Assembly: GCA_037176705.1 (NCBI GenBank)
Contig: CM073889.1
Coordinates: 107,797,390-107,861,389 of the forward strand
Direction of reading: 5' to 3'
DNA length: 64,000 nucleotides
Source: Molossus alvarezi
Taxonomy: Eukaryota > Chordata > Mammalia > Chiroptera > Molossidae
Positions 23,174 to 34,259 of this stretch are shown here, piece after piece; positions within the stretch are counted from its first letter, which is position 1; every line of letters begins with the position of its first letter. Below the pieces are notes generated by a model. The model was not told the DNA's origin. It saw nothing but the letters and a program-made list of their open reading frames with translations, and made no database searches. Made by a program: the position numbers and the translations under genes.

Positions 23174-23445
23174 GCCCTGGCCGGTTTGGCTCAGCGGTTA
23201 GAGCGTTGGCCTGCGGTCCTGAGAGACCCGGGTTCGGTTCCCGCTAAGGGCATGTACCTCGGTTGCAGTTTGTCCCCGGCTCTGGTCAGTCGTGTGGGTG
23301 GCAGCCACTCGATGTGTCCCTTCACGTTGATGTTTCTCTCTCTCTCTGTTCCTCTCTCCCCCTCCTACTCTACCTGAACAAAAAATGGAAAAATGTCCTC
23401 GGGTGAGGATAATAAAAAAAAAATAAAATAAAATAAATTAAAAAA
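23174..23445 (+). mobile_element. VES SINE, 'CTCGGGTGAGGAT' tail type
   Basis: Well conserved head 'cctggccggtttggctcagc', A box 'ggttagagcgttgg', B box 'gggttcggttcccgc' and tail 'tcctcgggtgaggataat'. The duplication aaagctaaaaca flanks it (about 23163-23174 and 23446-23458). Looks young. Confidence 0.95.
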
Positions 23446-23822
23446 AAGCTAAAACATGCCATATAAATATATATTTGCCATTTAACCACAGTAGAAGAGT
23501 TATTTGCAGGGCCTACCAGAAAGAAACAACTAGTATTTAATGCAAATAAGGACAGACTGCTCAAACACAGATGGCTAATGTAGGCCTTGTACAAATGTCG
23601 ATTCTGATTTGCATTATAAGAGAACTCATAAACCCACAGAAATATCCAATATTTATTAAAACATCCTCAAAATGTTTCGAGGTTTTTAAAGAAGTGCCAA
23701 TACAATTAGCTTTCTACTTCCTCTCTTAAAAAGCATGGCTCCCAGAAAAATACAACTCATTCCAGAACCTTTTTCTGTGGTGACGTTCTCTCCTCTCAGT
23801 TAATATTTGCTTTCTTTTAAAA
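23446..23822. other. Unassigned AT-rich DNA
   Basis: No repeat or exon recognised. Confidence 0.45.
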
Positions 23823-24045
23823 TCTCTGTGGACTGACTGACAACCCTCAGAAGAGGGGGTGGTGGGGGGAGGGAAGAGATAAACCACAGAAGTTAATATG
23901 CATGTATGCGTAACCGTTGGACACGGACAACAAAGCCCGCGATGGGGTAGGGGGGATGGGGAGGAGGGTGTCAATGGGGGAAAAAAGGAGAAACATCTGT
24001 AACAAAAATAAATTAATAAAAATTTAAATAAATAAATAAAATTTC
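23823..24045 (+). mobile_element. Young bat LINE-1, 3' UTR end
   Basis: Same wording as the copies at 26.0, 26.4 and 55.6 kb: 'gacaaccctcagaagagggg', 'gaggagggtgtcaatggggg', 'aaaaaggagaaacatctgta' and 'acaaaaataaattaataaa'. 5'-truncated, with no ORF2 left. Confidence 0.9.
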
Positions 24046-24390
24046 TGTGCACTTTTCTGGGAGTAGTAGCACCCCGTGATGAGAGCTTGGGTTTGATTTA
24101 GCAACACCTACCCACTCAACCCTCACACACTAAAGCATGTGACAGAGAGAGAACATTTTTTTTTCTGTAAACTCTGAAGTGAAATAAAATATAAACCAAC
24201 CTACCAAAATACATTTGAATCTTTTTTTCTCTTCCACTCTCCTCTCTCCCACAGACTCAAATTCCACCCTCTCTCCTGTAAGGCCTGGACTCTAATGACA
24301 GAAAAAGTCCTTCTTCAAACCTATCATCATCATGCTCTTTATAACTTTTTATCATATATTACTACGGCTAACACACTTTTGTCATATTTA

Positions 24391-24580
24391 TTTATTTTTC
24401 TTTATTGATTTTAGAGAGGAAAGGAGAGGGAGAGAGAGAGAGGGAAACGCCCATGAGCTGCCTCCTGCACGCCCCCCACTGGGGATCTGGCCCACAGCCT
24501 GGGCATGTGCCCTGACTGGGAATCGAGCCGGCGACCTCTTGGTGCATGGGTCGATGCTCAACCACTGAGCCATACTGGGC
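24391..24580 (-). mobile_element. VES SINE, 'AAATCAATAAAG' tail type
   Basis: Reverse-oriented: 'tttctttattgattttagag' at the left, B box and head at the right ('gctcaaccactgagccatac'). Target duplication of 17 bp with one mismatch, 24374-24390 and 24581-24597 (cacttttgtcatattta and cacttttgtcacattta). Confidence 0.95.
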
Positions 24581-24597
24581 CACTTTTGTCACATTTA

Positions 24598-25280
24598 ATG
24601 TGTGACGTCACATGACTGGGGGAAGGCATACTGTAGAACTTTTAATCCATAGAGAAGGTCATTCTTTCATTTAGGAAACGGGGCTCACTGTCATTACCCC
24701 AAGGGTCTGGGGAGGAAGCAGGCTCCCGTTGTCCAGAGGGCTCTCCCAACCCCCACCCCGCCTCCTGATAGAGCAGGCAGTTAGACAGACATGAGCAGGA
24801 AAGGAACTGCAGGCCAGGTACATAAGGGCACTAGGGTGGGAAGCCCTGGGTGCCTAGAAACGGGCAACTGCAAGGTGAGAGGTGGTGACCTTTCCTCCCC
24901 TGCATGTGGCTAGGCATGTGGCAGACCCTAGAGGAGGGGAGTTAGAGGAGGAACCAGGGGGCCGGAGAACAGCCTCCCGTGCCTTCCGGATAAGCCTCGC
25001 ACAACCCCTCCCTTAGGCTCAAAGCCTTACAGGGAACCTCTAGGCTTCAGCGGGTTTCAGCTCTAGTTCCAGAAAAGCAGCAAGCAGGCCGGGACACCAG
25101 GGCTGCCATCAGGACCAACTGCAATGGCTAATGACCCCCAGCCTAGTGTGCACCAATCAGTAGCATCACAACCCTAAAAGGAAAAGCTGGAAAAGCTGAT
25201 TAATGTTCTATTGAGATCCTCAGCTAAGACCTCCAGATATAACCCCTTCAGATGAAGGACCCAGTGCTCACTCGCATGCG

Positions 25281-25284
<4 letters not shown>
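24598..25284. other. Unassigned DNA, perhaps upstream part of an LTR
   Basis: GC-moderate. May belong with the LTR-like segment that follows the microsatellite. Confidence 0.35.
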
Positions 25285-25343
<59 letters not shown>

Positions 25344-25346
25344 ACC
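25285..25346. repeat. (CT)n(CA)n microsatellite
   Basis: About 17 CT units run straight into about 13 CA units. Confidence 0.97.
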
Positions 25347-25620
25347 CCTTTCCCCCCTCCTTCCCTCAGGCATGTTTTCTTTACCTTTCTCCTAAGTTCC
25401 AAGGGCCCTTCTTTAGCCTCTGTAACTTGTTTCCTGAGTCCATGCAACCCAGCTGGCTCACTTACTTTACCTCTGTGACTTTCTAAATAAACCTTCACTT
25501 GTATTTGAGTCTTGGCTCTGAATTCTTTCTGAGCCGCCTCGAGGGCCCAGGTCGAACATCTGTGCCGTCCGCTGTGAACCCCTCCCACTCCGCCTCTCCT
25601 CTCAAGAGCAAACTTTCAAC
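25347..25620 (+). mobile_element. LTR-like segment of an old endogenous retrovirus
   Basis: 'gtgactttctaaataaacct' followed by 'cttggctctgaattctttct' and 'cgagggcccaggtcgaacat' looks like the R/U5 part of a gammaretrovirus-type LTR. No viral coding sequence. Confidence 0.55.
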
Positions 25621-25962
25621 TGTCCATCAAAAATCAGTGCCAGGCATACATTTCTAACTACTGACAAATCTAACTGGCCTGAACTTGATATTTCAATACA
25701 ATAATTCCTCTGACTTCCCAGAGCTCTTGAAAAAAGCAAAAATTAGTGTAAGAATAAAAAGAAGATAAACAAGGGGTTGAAATAACCACAAATCATTCCG
25801 GCCAAGTCAGAAATGCCCCGTGTCTGCCCAGTGCACAGCCCAAGGAAAACTACCGAAAAGCCTTTAATTATCACTGGATTTGAACTTCACTTTAGATATC
25901 TGGAAGCAATTAAAATCTTTTCAAAGCGTGTTTTAAGAGCACTTTGAAAAAGACTGTGCTCA
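25621..25962. other. Unassigned DNA
   Basis: No repeat or exon recognised. Confidence 0.45.
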
Positions 25963-26265
25963 AGCCAAACAGAGAAAGACAAGTATCATACGATCTCACT
26001 TATTTGTGGAATATAAGGAACATAACAGTCTGAGGAATGGGGTAGTCCCAGAGACGTGGAAGTGGGGTACAGACTGACAATCCCCAGAAGGACGGTGGGG
26101 GAGAGATAAACCACAGAACTTATATGCATGTATGCATGAACAGTGGACATGGACAATAAAGCTGGGGACAGAGCGGGGAGGGAGCAGGAAGGGGAAATCA
26201 GTTGGGGAAAAAGGAGAAACATCTGTAACAAAAATAAATTAATTGATTTAAAACATATAATAAAA
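25963..26265 (+). mobile_element. Young bat LINE-1, 3' end
   Basis: Begins in the last codons of ORF2 ('acagagaaagacaagtatca', 'tctcacttatttgtggaata') and runs through the 3' UTR to 'aacatctgtaacaaaaataa'. Severely 5'-truncated. Confidence 0.9.
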
Positions 26266-26329
26266 TACCCTTTTAAAATAAAAAAAAGAACTGTGATTGT
26301 AAGCTCCAAATTTAAATCTTAAAGGAGTC

Positions 26330-26650
26330 ATTAAAACAACAGTATTATGCTAAGTGAAATAAGCCAGTCAGAGAAAGACAAGTATCACATGATCTCACTT
26401 ATTTGTAGAATACAATGAACAAAATAGACCTAGAGACATAGAAATAGGGTTCAGACTGACAAACCTCAGAGGAGGTTGGTGGGGGGGGGATAAGCCAAAT
26501 AACTTTTATGCGTAGAGGCATAACCATGGACATAGAAAACAATGCTGGGAGGGGAGGGGAGGGGAGGGGACGGGGTCAGGAGGAGGGTGTCAATGGGGGA
26601 AAAAAGGAGAAACATCTGTAACAAAAATAAATTAATTAAAAAAACAGATT
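26330..26650 (+). mobile_element. Young bat LINE-1, 3' end with G-rich tract
   Basis: Starts 'attatgctaagtgaaataag' (ORF2 C-terminus) and ends 'acaaaaataaattaattaaa'. At 26547-26576 five runs of four G spaced by A or AC make a strong G-quadruplex candidate. Such polypurine tracts are known in mammalian L1 3' UTRs. Confidence 0.9.
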
Positions 26651-26729
26651 TGAACTACAAAAAAATAAAAAAGACTGCTCTGGAGAAGACAAAATCACAG
26701 AGCCGAGTATGAGAAGGGTCACCGTGCGG

Positions 26730-27050
26730 GTCCCGGTCTGGCGACAGAGAAGGCCATGTGGGAGAGCATGCAGGAGGCCTCTAGAAGCAGAGTGGCCTCT
26801 GGTGACAGGCAGCCCAGGAAACAGGGACCTCAGTCCTACAACCACAGAGGATGCATTCTGTCAAGAACTGTAGTGAGCTTGAAAAAGAAACCGCAGGGTA
26901 AGAGGAAAATGCAGCCAGCGACACCTGGATTTCAGTTCCAGGAGACATTCAGCAGAGAACCTGGCCCGCTCCTGCAAGACTTCTGACCTACAGAAGCAGA
27001 CAAACGTGTGTTGTCTTAAACCCCACCCCTCCCACACGACTGTGCTCTGG
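26730..27050 (+). mobile_element. MaLR-type LTR fragment
   Basis: 'caggaggcctctagaagcag', 'cgacacctggatttcagttc', 'cttctgacctacagaagcag' and 'cgtgtgttgtcttaaacccc' resemble the 3' half of an MLT1/MST LTR. Confidence 0.55.
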
Positions 27051-27984
27051 ATTTACCTAAGGTCATGCCTCAATAGTTCAGAACTGTGACACATATGCTT
27101 TGTCAGTTGATGAAGAGCCAAACTAGACTCAAGACCCAAAGTTAATGGTTCAGCCACAAAACAGGCCACCTGGGAGCACTCCCAACCAGACCTGCCCTAG
27201 CAGGGGGTCCTTAGACTCATCGCTGGCTATGACCCCCACCCATGCTCAGGGGCACAGCTCCTTTCCCTTTCACCTTAGAGATCTGACCAAGGTGAACTTG
27301 TACTTTAGCTTTCCAAGTCTGAACCCACGCACAGGAAACAGTGCTGCCCTGACTCGGATGCAGCCAGCACTGCGGATGTTTGCAGATATCACAGGAGGAT
27401 TTACGTATTGTGGATGCTTCCCAGGCTTTAAACACTTAGAGTACCAGTCAGAGAGGAATCATCTGAATGAGACTTATATCTAGAACAGACACAAAATACA
27501 ATTAATGTTCAATATATTCTGAAATTTGAATCAACGACTCTCGAAAAATGTCGTAGGTCAGATGAGGAATCTGTGAGATTACTTGATTGTCTTCAAAAGC
27601 TGGTGACAGATGGTTTCTGTCCTGCTTCGTTACAGAAATTAGAGTTTCGTATCTATATTAGAAGTTAGAGGCTCTGGCTACCAGTTCTGGCCCCGCCCAC
27701 CACAGGCTCCTCCCCACTCCAGCCACCTCCTGCCCACACACAGGGACACACAAAGGCAACAAGACACTTCCATTCTTTTCCAGATCCTTAAACCCCCACA
27801 TAATGGCTTTTCATTTGCACTTGAACAAGTTACTTTCTGCTCTGCCCATTCTTTGTATTCTGCCTTGTATTGTGGTTGTTTTGTCACTACAGAGTATAAA
27901 TTCCAAAGGTTCAGGACCAACCCGTTTCTCTTATTTCCCCAGGGGGCAGAATGGAGAAATGGTCCTGGGCTCCCTGTCTGAAGA
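27051..27984. other. Unassigned intronic DNA
   Basis: No exon or repeat recognised. Open frames here give no known protein. Confidence 0.45.
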
Positions 27985-28165
27985 CAAGTAGACAGACAGG
28001 GCTAAAATCCCAGCTCTACCACTTACAGCCTACAGGACCTTGGGACAAACACACTCACTAAGCCCCTTCATTGATTAAGTGAGGATAATGCCTACTTTGC
28101 AGGGTCCTGTGAATCACCGTCTTTATCTCATGTCAAACCCTCCAGCAGAGTGCTCAGTTGCTGGG
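27985..28165 (+). mobile_element. MIR SINE
   Basis: Sense MIR: 'ccagctctaccacttacagc', 'aggaccttgggacaaacaca', 'attaagtgaggataatgcct' and 'gcagagtgctcagt'. Confidence 0.85.
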
Positions 28166-28302
28166 ACTCAAGTATCCATCCATTGTGTGAGCAACTTTTG
28201 GATCCAATTCATCAGAAACACAAGAGAGAGCATAGATATGATAGAATAAATAATATTTTTTCTCCTCAATGACACTTCAGTGGTTTATTATTGTCATAAG
28301 CC

Positions 28303-28442
28303 ACCCTGGCCAGTTTAGCACAGTGGTTAGAGTGTCGGCCCTCAGATCAAAGGGTCACAGGTTCAATTTCTGGTCGAGGGCACGTACCTGGGTTGCAGGT
28401 GGATCCCCACGGGAGGTAACCAATCGATGTATCTCTCTCACA

Positions 28443-28486
<44 letters not shown>

Positions 28487-28555
28487 TCCTTCCATCCCTC
28501 CCTTCCATGCTCTTTAAAATTAATGGAAAAATATCCTCGGGTGAGGATTAAAATA
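28303..28555 (+). mobile_element. VES SINE, 'CTCGGGTGAGGAT' tail type, with long CT tract
   Basis: Head 'ccctggccagtttagcacag', B box 'aggttcaatttctgg' and tail 'tatcctcgggtgaggat'. The CT-rich body has expanded to a microsatellite (28445-28482). No clear target duplication. Confidence 0.92.
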
Positions 28556-29134
28556 AATAAATATTTATCTCCAAGGCCCAGAACAGTGTCTGGTCCACAG
28601 CCGACCTTTCATGAAGAACCCCTAAGCTCAGAGTTCAACATTGTATCCAGGTTCTCAGAGCTCATAACAGGCCCAGGACCAGAACCAAGTCTTACCATCG
28701 GAATCCAAGTCCTGCAGCCTTTGCCCTCCATTGCCCTGTCTCTGGCCACTGGGGTAGGTTTTCAGAGCACCATGTATTTTCTGGATGATAATAGCTTCAA
28801 ACCAGTTCAAAGTGGGCCCCGATTAAAACACACAAACAAAACCATCACTGTTTGTTCTCTCAGAAGAGTTATAGTTAGTCATCGAATTACTTAGACTTAA
28901 ATGCAGATTTTTGCTTTCCTCAAAGTCTGCATAGCAAACAGTCTTTACTATACGATATGAACCAGTAAAACATACTCAAGTTGCAAAACCAGTTTTAATG
29001 AAAACATGCATTAGCTGTGTTTGCTTTGGATCACTAAGAACTTGTTTTTGTGCATTTTAACTCTTTTATTTGAATCATTTTTAGCTCAAATACAGTTCTC
29101 ATCCTTTATCACCTTTTTTCCCTCTCCCAATATG
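28556..29134. other. Unassigned DNA
   Basis: No repeat or exon recognised. Confidence 0.45.
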
Positions 29135-29262
29135 TGAGTAAAATGTTGTCATTATCCCCATTTCAAGGATGAGCAAACCAAGGCTGAGAAAGGTTGCATG
29201 GAGTGCCCAAGGTCACACAGCGGGTTGCCATAGGGCTGAAACTGGAGCCAAGTCCAAATTCT
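29135..29262 (-). mobile_element. MIR SINE
   Basis: Antisense MIR: 'tcattatccccatttcaagg' and 'gtgcccaaggtcacacagcg'. Confidence 0.85.
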
Positions 29263-29314
29263 CCAGTTGTCAAGGTCATTTCACGGTGCGGTGACCCAGC
29301 CTCCCCAGCACGCC

Positions 29315-29570
29315 CGCAGTTCATTCTAGTGGCAAAGAGCGTGGGCTCTGGAACCACACTTGCTGCCGGCTGGGAGACCCCAGGAAAGCTCATTAAGTAA
29401 CATTGCCCTTCCTTGGTTTGCTCATCAGTAAAATGGGTAAAATAATAGCACCTGCTTCTTAGGGCTGCTGTGAGGACGAAATAAGTCGATACATAGAAAG
29501 CTCCTAGAACACAACCAGAGCCAAAGGAAGTGTACAATAAATAGTGGCCATTGTTATTCTTTTGTGAGAG
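29315..29570 (+). mobile_element. MIR SINE, near full length
   Basis: Sense MIR from 'ggcaaagagcgtgggctctg' through 'tcagtaaaatgggtaaaata' and 'gctgctgtgaggacgaaata' to 'tgtacaataaatagtggcca'. Lies back to back with an antisense MIR. Confidence 0.93.
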
Positions 29571-30899
29571 TGTCAAACACCAGGAGAAGAAAACTGTGAC
29601 CAAACCCACACTTCGGGAACAGCTGAGAAGTTGCTACAGCCCACACCAGGCTCAAATGTACCTTCATTTGTTGAATCATTGATAGCAAGGGGAATACCCA
29701 GCTGGTAACCTGTTATGCTCGGGCCGCAGGAAAATGTCACCCTAGTAGTGAGAGAGACATTAAATATTTTACTCTCCCAGCTGCTCACAGCAAAGCCACT
29801 TGGGTGTATCTATTACCTCCTCCTCACATCTCCCGAGTAAAGGGAGAAACTGTTACAAAATCCACACTCTAGGATTTAAAATATTTTATACACAAAACGT
29901 CTCAGTGTCCATGTCTTTGCAGAATGAATAAAAGTGGGATTTTTTTCAGAAAGAGAAAGGGTTGTTTTCAGAAACAGAAACCTCTACATCTGACACCTCC
30001 GCCACAATATATGCGGCCTATCTTGCCAAGAAGAGACACGCTACACCAGACAGCCAAAAATAGTCTCAGGCTGTTTATCAACAATGTGTAATTGTACATT
30101 GGAGAACCCGAGCTGAACGTATTCGTATAGTCACATGTTACGCTCCTATCGAAACTGCTTTATTAAATGATTCCTGTGATCCACATGCGAACGAAAAAAA
30201 GAAAACTCGGTGCGTTATAAAACCATGTCAACGTTTGGGATGGAAATGACGATCAGAGAGACTAAACCTTCTCGCTTTATTTTCCTACCAAGACAAACAT
30301 CCTTGGTAACATTTCCTATGGTTTTAATTTCACATGGGCTCCTTAATCAAGTGGGTTCTTGATTATTTGCACGTTTAATGATTGACTGCTTCACTATCTG
30401 TGGGTCCAGGCTGGGCTCCCTTCCTGGTCAGCTGAGGGCCTCACCTGTTTACACGGGCCAGCTCCCAGAGGGAGGTTTGCACGTTTCACTGTGGAAAGAA
30501 TGGGCAGAAGTGGTCACTACCTCAATCACTCCCAGGGGTGCTCTTCCGATGCCACCAACCTCCGGCCAGAACACAGGAGCGGGGCTTCCGGGGACACACG
30601 CGGGACTTGCCACGCCCCCGGAGCGGGAGCAGGAATCACTTGGCAGCTGAAAGCAACCTGCAGCCGCATGTTGGTTTGGCTCATGGAGGGTTTCCTGTTC
30701 ACTTACATTTGAGTTCAGTGCATTTAAAAACCTGTTGATTCCGCATGAAATCCAGGTTTCCAAATTTTCTTAAATTGGGAAATCCGGCAACCATCCGTGA
30801 GGGCTGGGCAGCCACTGCCCCTTTAGAGTGCTGTGTGCTCCCAGCGGCCACGGTCCCCACCCAGCCAGCCTGTCCCTCCCCGGCCCTCGCAGGAACTGA
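29571..30899. other. Unassigned DNA, low in repeats
   Basis: A 1.3-kb stretch without a recognised repeat. 30050-30370 is AT-rich and contains TGTTTATC (forkhead-like) and TAATTG motifs. Frames over 30449-30763 show no known protein. Confidence 0.4.
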
Positions 30900-31010
30900 A
30901 CTGGGCCGTCAAACGCTTACTGGTCCTGTTTTACAGATAAGGAAACCGAGGCTTAGAGAAGGAGGGTGGTTCCCTCGAAGTCATACAACCAGTAAGTGGC
31001 AAGCGGAAAC
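30900..31010 (-). mobile_element. MIR SINE fragment
   Basis: 'tgttttacagataaggaaac' then 'cgaggcttagagaagg' and 'ccagtaagtggcaag'. Confidence 0.8.
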
Positions 31011-31370
31011 AGCATGCAGTCGGTTTTGGTCCAAATTGGTTTTTGCCTAACACACTCTGTTGCTCACTTGCCCCTTTTTAAACAAGGGAACAAGACTGTC
31101 GACGGGCGGGATAGACATATCTGGGTAATTTTCAAATTCTTTATTTGCAAAAGGCACCCTCTGAAGTTAATCAATATAGGGTGTTCTAAATTAGAATATA
31201 TAAGATAGCCACACATTTGTCAGAAACTTCTTAAAAAGGAAAAAAATAAATAAAGCAAAAAAATAAATAAAGCAAAAAAACCCACCTGCAGAACCACAGA
31301 CCATTTCTACATTAGGGATGGTTGTTGACCCAGATTCACCTGTTAATATTTTATGCCATTTGCTTTCTTC
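31011..31370. other. Unassigned DNA
   Basis: Contains a short A-rich direct repeat at 31240-31281 (aaataaataaagcaaaaaa twice). Confidence 0.5.
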
Positions 31371-31587
31371 CTTTTTATTTTATTTTCATTACTGACTGTA
31401 GAGAGAGGAAGGGAGAGGGAGAGAGAGACAGAAACATCGATGACAGAACATTGACTGGCCGCCCCCTGCATGCCCCCCACTGGGGATCTGGCTCACAGCC
31501 TGGGCATGTGCCCTGACCGGGAATAGAACCTGTGATCTCTTGGTGCATGGTCGACGCTCAACCACTGAACCACACCAGCCGGGCCCA
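31371..31587 (-). mobile_element. VES SINE, 'AAATCAATAAAG' tail type
   Basis: Reverse-oriented: T-rich left end, 'cccccactggggatctggct', 'ccctgaccgggaatagaacc' and the head 'gctcaaccactgaaccacac'. Diverged duplication ccatttgctttcttc / ccatttactttattc. Confidence 0.92.
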
Positions 31588-31789
31588 TTTACTTTATTCT
31601 GAGCTCACTCTTCATGCATGTGTGTGATTTTCCCTCCACACCATTTGAGGACATGTTACATCATATCCCCACCCCTAAACCCTTCAGCAGTGGTCTCATA
31701 CTTCCTTACAGAACCATAACCATTAGTCATCAACATAAGACAATTTAACATTAATAGACTATTTCATACTCTTATTTTATTATTGACCT

Positions 31790-32420
31790 AACAATGCCTT
31801 TTATAGTATTATTTTTTCTCCAGGACAGAATCCAGTCTAGAATCAGGAATTACTTTAAATGGCCAATTCCTTTAATCCAGAACACTCTCACAACCTACTT
31901 TCTTTTTTCTTTTTTTTTGTTATTGATGACACCAACATTTTTAAATAGTACAGTCCCCACCCAACCCACCTTAAAAAAAAAAAAAAAACAGAACGTTCCC
32001 CACTTGCGCTTTGATGCGCCCTTGCGATTGGATCCAGGCTATGCATTCTGCTGGAAAACTGCACAGGTGCTGCTGTGTCCTTCGCAGGACGTCACCCCTG
32101 GAGGCACGTGACGTGCACCACCCCTCACTGGTGTTTTAATTTTCGTCACTCGGTCACTGTTCTCTGATTTCTCCACTGCATTTTTTTTTTTAACTTTCAA
32201 TCTGTGGAGAGACATCTGAAGACCATGCAAACGTCCTGTTCCTTATCAAAATGTCCTCCTAGCCCTGGCCGGTTTGGCTCAGCAATTAGAGCGTCTGCCT
32301 GCGGTCCAGAGAGACCCAAGTTCGGTTCCCACTAAGGGCACGTACCTCGGTTGCATTTTGTTCCTGGCCCTGGTTGGGTTGTGCAGGTGGCGACCACTTG
32401 ATGTGTCCCTTTCATGTCGA

Positions 32421-32478
<58 letters not shown>

Positions 32479-33300
32479 CCCCTCCCTCTCTCCCTCCCTC
32501 CCACTTTATCTGAACAAAAAATGGTAAAATGTCCTCGGGTGAGGATAAAAAAAAAGTCCTCCTAGATGTGGCATCCACTGAAGGTTACTGCCTGATCCAA
32601 TCTTTACAATGTCTACTCCAGGATGACTCCCCAACTCCAGCCTTCCCCCCACATTTATCAGCTGGCTGGAGCATTTCACTGTAAGAAGGGTCTCCCTTAT
32701 TCCCACTAACTTGTCTATTTATCCATTGGTTATCAGTTTAAATGCAGACACTCTATTTTTTTCAGTGGTTTTTAATACCTTATTGTCCATAATTACTTTA
32801 ATGTTCAATGTGTCCCAGGTTGGACCGGTGGGAGTCCCTTCAAGCTAGCACATAAGTCCTTGTGATAGGCCCCCATCATTTTTTGGGCGTTTCTATACTT
32901 TGTAGCAATAACAAGATGTTCCAGGCTCATTGCACCTCTTCTGCCCCAGTCCTGTTCCTTCTAGTGGGGAATGATATTAGAGACCAAGATCTGGGCCCTA
33001 GAGTGCTCATTGCTACTGGGGTGTCTGGGGTTCTTGGCCCTTTGGTGGACAGAGTTAAGAAATATCTACATGACCATGCAAACAAACATACATGCACATA
33101 TGTTGCATGAAAATGCTTGTGCAAGCATATATTTCACAAATGAGTTCACAGCAATACCTTCTATTCCAGTTGGTCCCTACAATTTCTCCCATTCCATGTT
33201 ACCTGTAGGCCCCTTCTTCCTCAGTGAGAAACCTGCCCCCGCCCCAAAACAATACATTCATTCATTTGCTCAATGCTAACATAAATCCAGAATTTTTTGA
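31790..33300. mobile_element. Ancient L1-like (L1M) segment, split by a VES SINE
   Basis: I recognise a common old mammalian repeat by wording: 'cgattggatccaggctatgc', 'actgcacaggtgctgctgtg', then beyond the SINE 'acatttatcagctggctgga', 'aagatgttccaggctcattg', 'gagaccaagatctgggccct' and 'tcattgctactggggtgtct'. Its family is probably L1M; strand not assigned. Confidence 0.6.
32263..32550 (+). mobile_element. VES SINE, 'CTCGGGTGAGGAT' tail type, with expanded CT tract
   Basis: Head 'ccctggccggtttggctcag', tail 'tcctcgggtgaggataaa'. Body carries about 25 CT repeats (32424-32473). Duplication gtcctcctag at 32253-32262 and 32556-32565. Confidence 0.95.
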
Positions 33301-33479
33301 GAATTGTTTTGCCAATATCACTACATAAAACACAGTAAAATATTTTAGGATTTTTTTTGCCTTCTTCCCACACCTTGTCTAAGACTGAGCATTTCTAGTA
33401 AAATAGTGTGTGTTCCCTGGATTATTTCTCTTTTTTTTCCTCTTCATTGTGACTGAGATAATCATCTGAAATGCAATTG

Positions 33480-33960
33480 AGTTCATTCACTTTATTTTGC
33501 TTTTATTTTTAGGGTTTTCCCTTCCTTCACATTTTATTGATTTGAATTTATATTTTTGGATATGCAGAAAATTAACATGCTCCACAGAGTCAAACATTGC
33601 TAAAAGGTATTCAGCCAAGGGGCCCTTCCTCACATGGCCCCTTGTTCCCACCCACTCCTGATGGGTGACCAACTTCACTGTGTTCCATTTCTTCTTCTTG
33701 TATTTCCTTTTATAAAGATAAGCAGATAAATGTATTTCTTAATTTTATCTTTCATATACAGAAGTTGAATATATATGTTCCTTTGTACTTTGCTTTTCTA
33801 ACTTAGTATCTCCTGGAAAGCATTAAAATTCCCTTTTCAGGCATTATTTACAAGTAGAGAAACATAATATGTGTCTAAATCATTTTCTTGGAAAACTTTT
33901 TATAGAAATCCATAGATTCCACTGTGCTTTGCTCCCTTGTTGCTCTCTGTTCTCCAAGAC
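33480..33960 (-). mobile_element. Ancient L1-like fragment
   Basis: 'cttcacattttattgatttg', 'ccacagagtcaaacattgct' and 'gtactttgcttttctaactt' recall antisense L1M. Uncertain. Confidence 0.45.
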
Positions 33961-34040
33961 AGAAGTCATCATCCACCACTCCATGTCCTAAGTCTGGCTT
34001 GTCTTTAAAGACACAACTTCACCAGGGCTAGAGTAAATTT

Positions 34041-34244
34041 TTTTTAAAGAGAGGAAGGGAAGTAGGGAGAGAGAGAGAGAGAGAAGAACATTGATGTGAG
34101 AAAGAAACATCCATCAGTTGCCTCCTGCCATGCCCCAACCAGGGACTGAACCTGCAACCCAAGTATGTGCCCTGACCAGGAATGGAACCGGCCACGTTTA
34201 GTGCACGGGACGACACTCCAACCAACCGAGCCACATCGCCCAAG
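34041..34244 (-). mobile_element. VES-type SINE, diverged
   Basis: GA-rich left part, 'catcagttgcctcctgccat', 'ctgaccaggaatggaaccgg' and a degraded head. Near-identical flanks gctagagtaaattt and gctagagttaattt at 34027 and 34245. Confidence 0.88.
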
Positions 34245-34259
34245 GCTAGAGTTAATTTA

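Noticed and set aside
32279..32578. Frames rich in RERERE or SLSLSL peptides, here and at 18.2, 25.3 and 28.4 kb
   Set aside because: They are CT microsatellites or the CT-rich bodies of SINEs read as protein.
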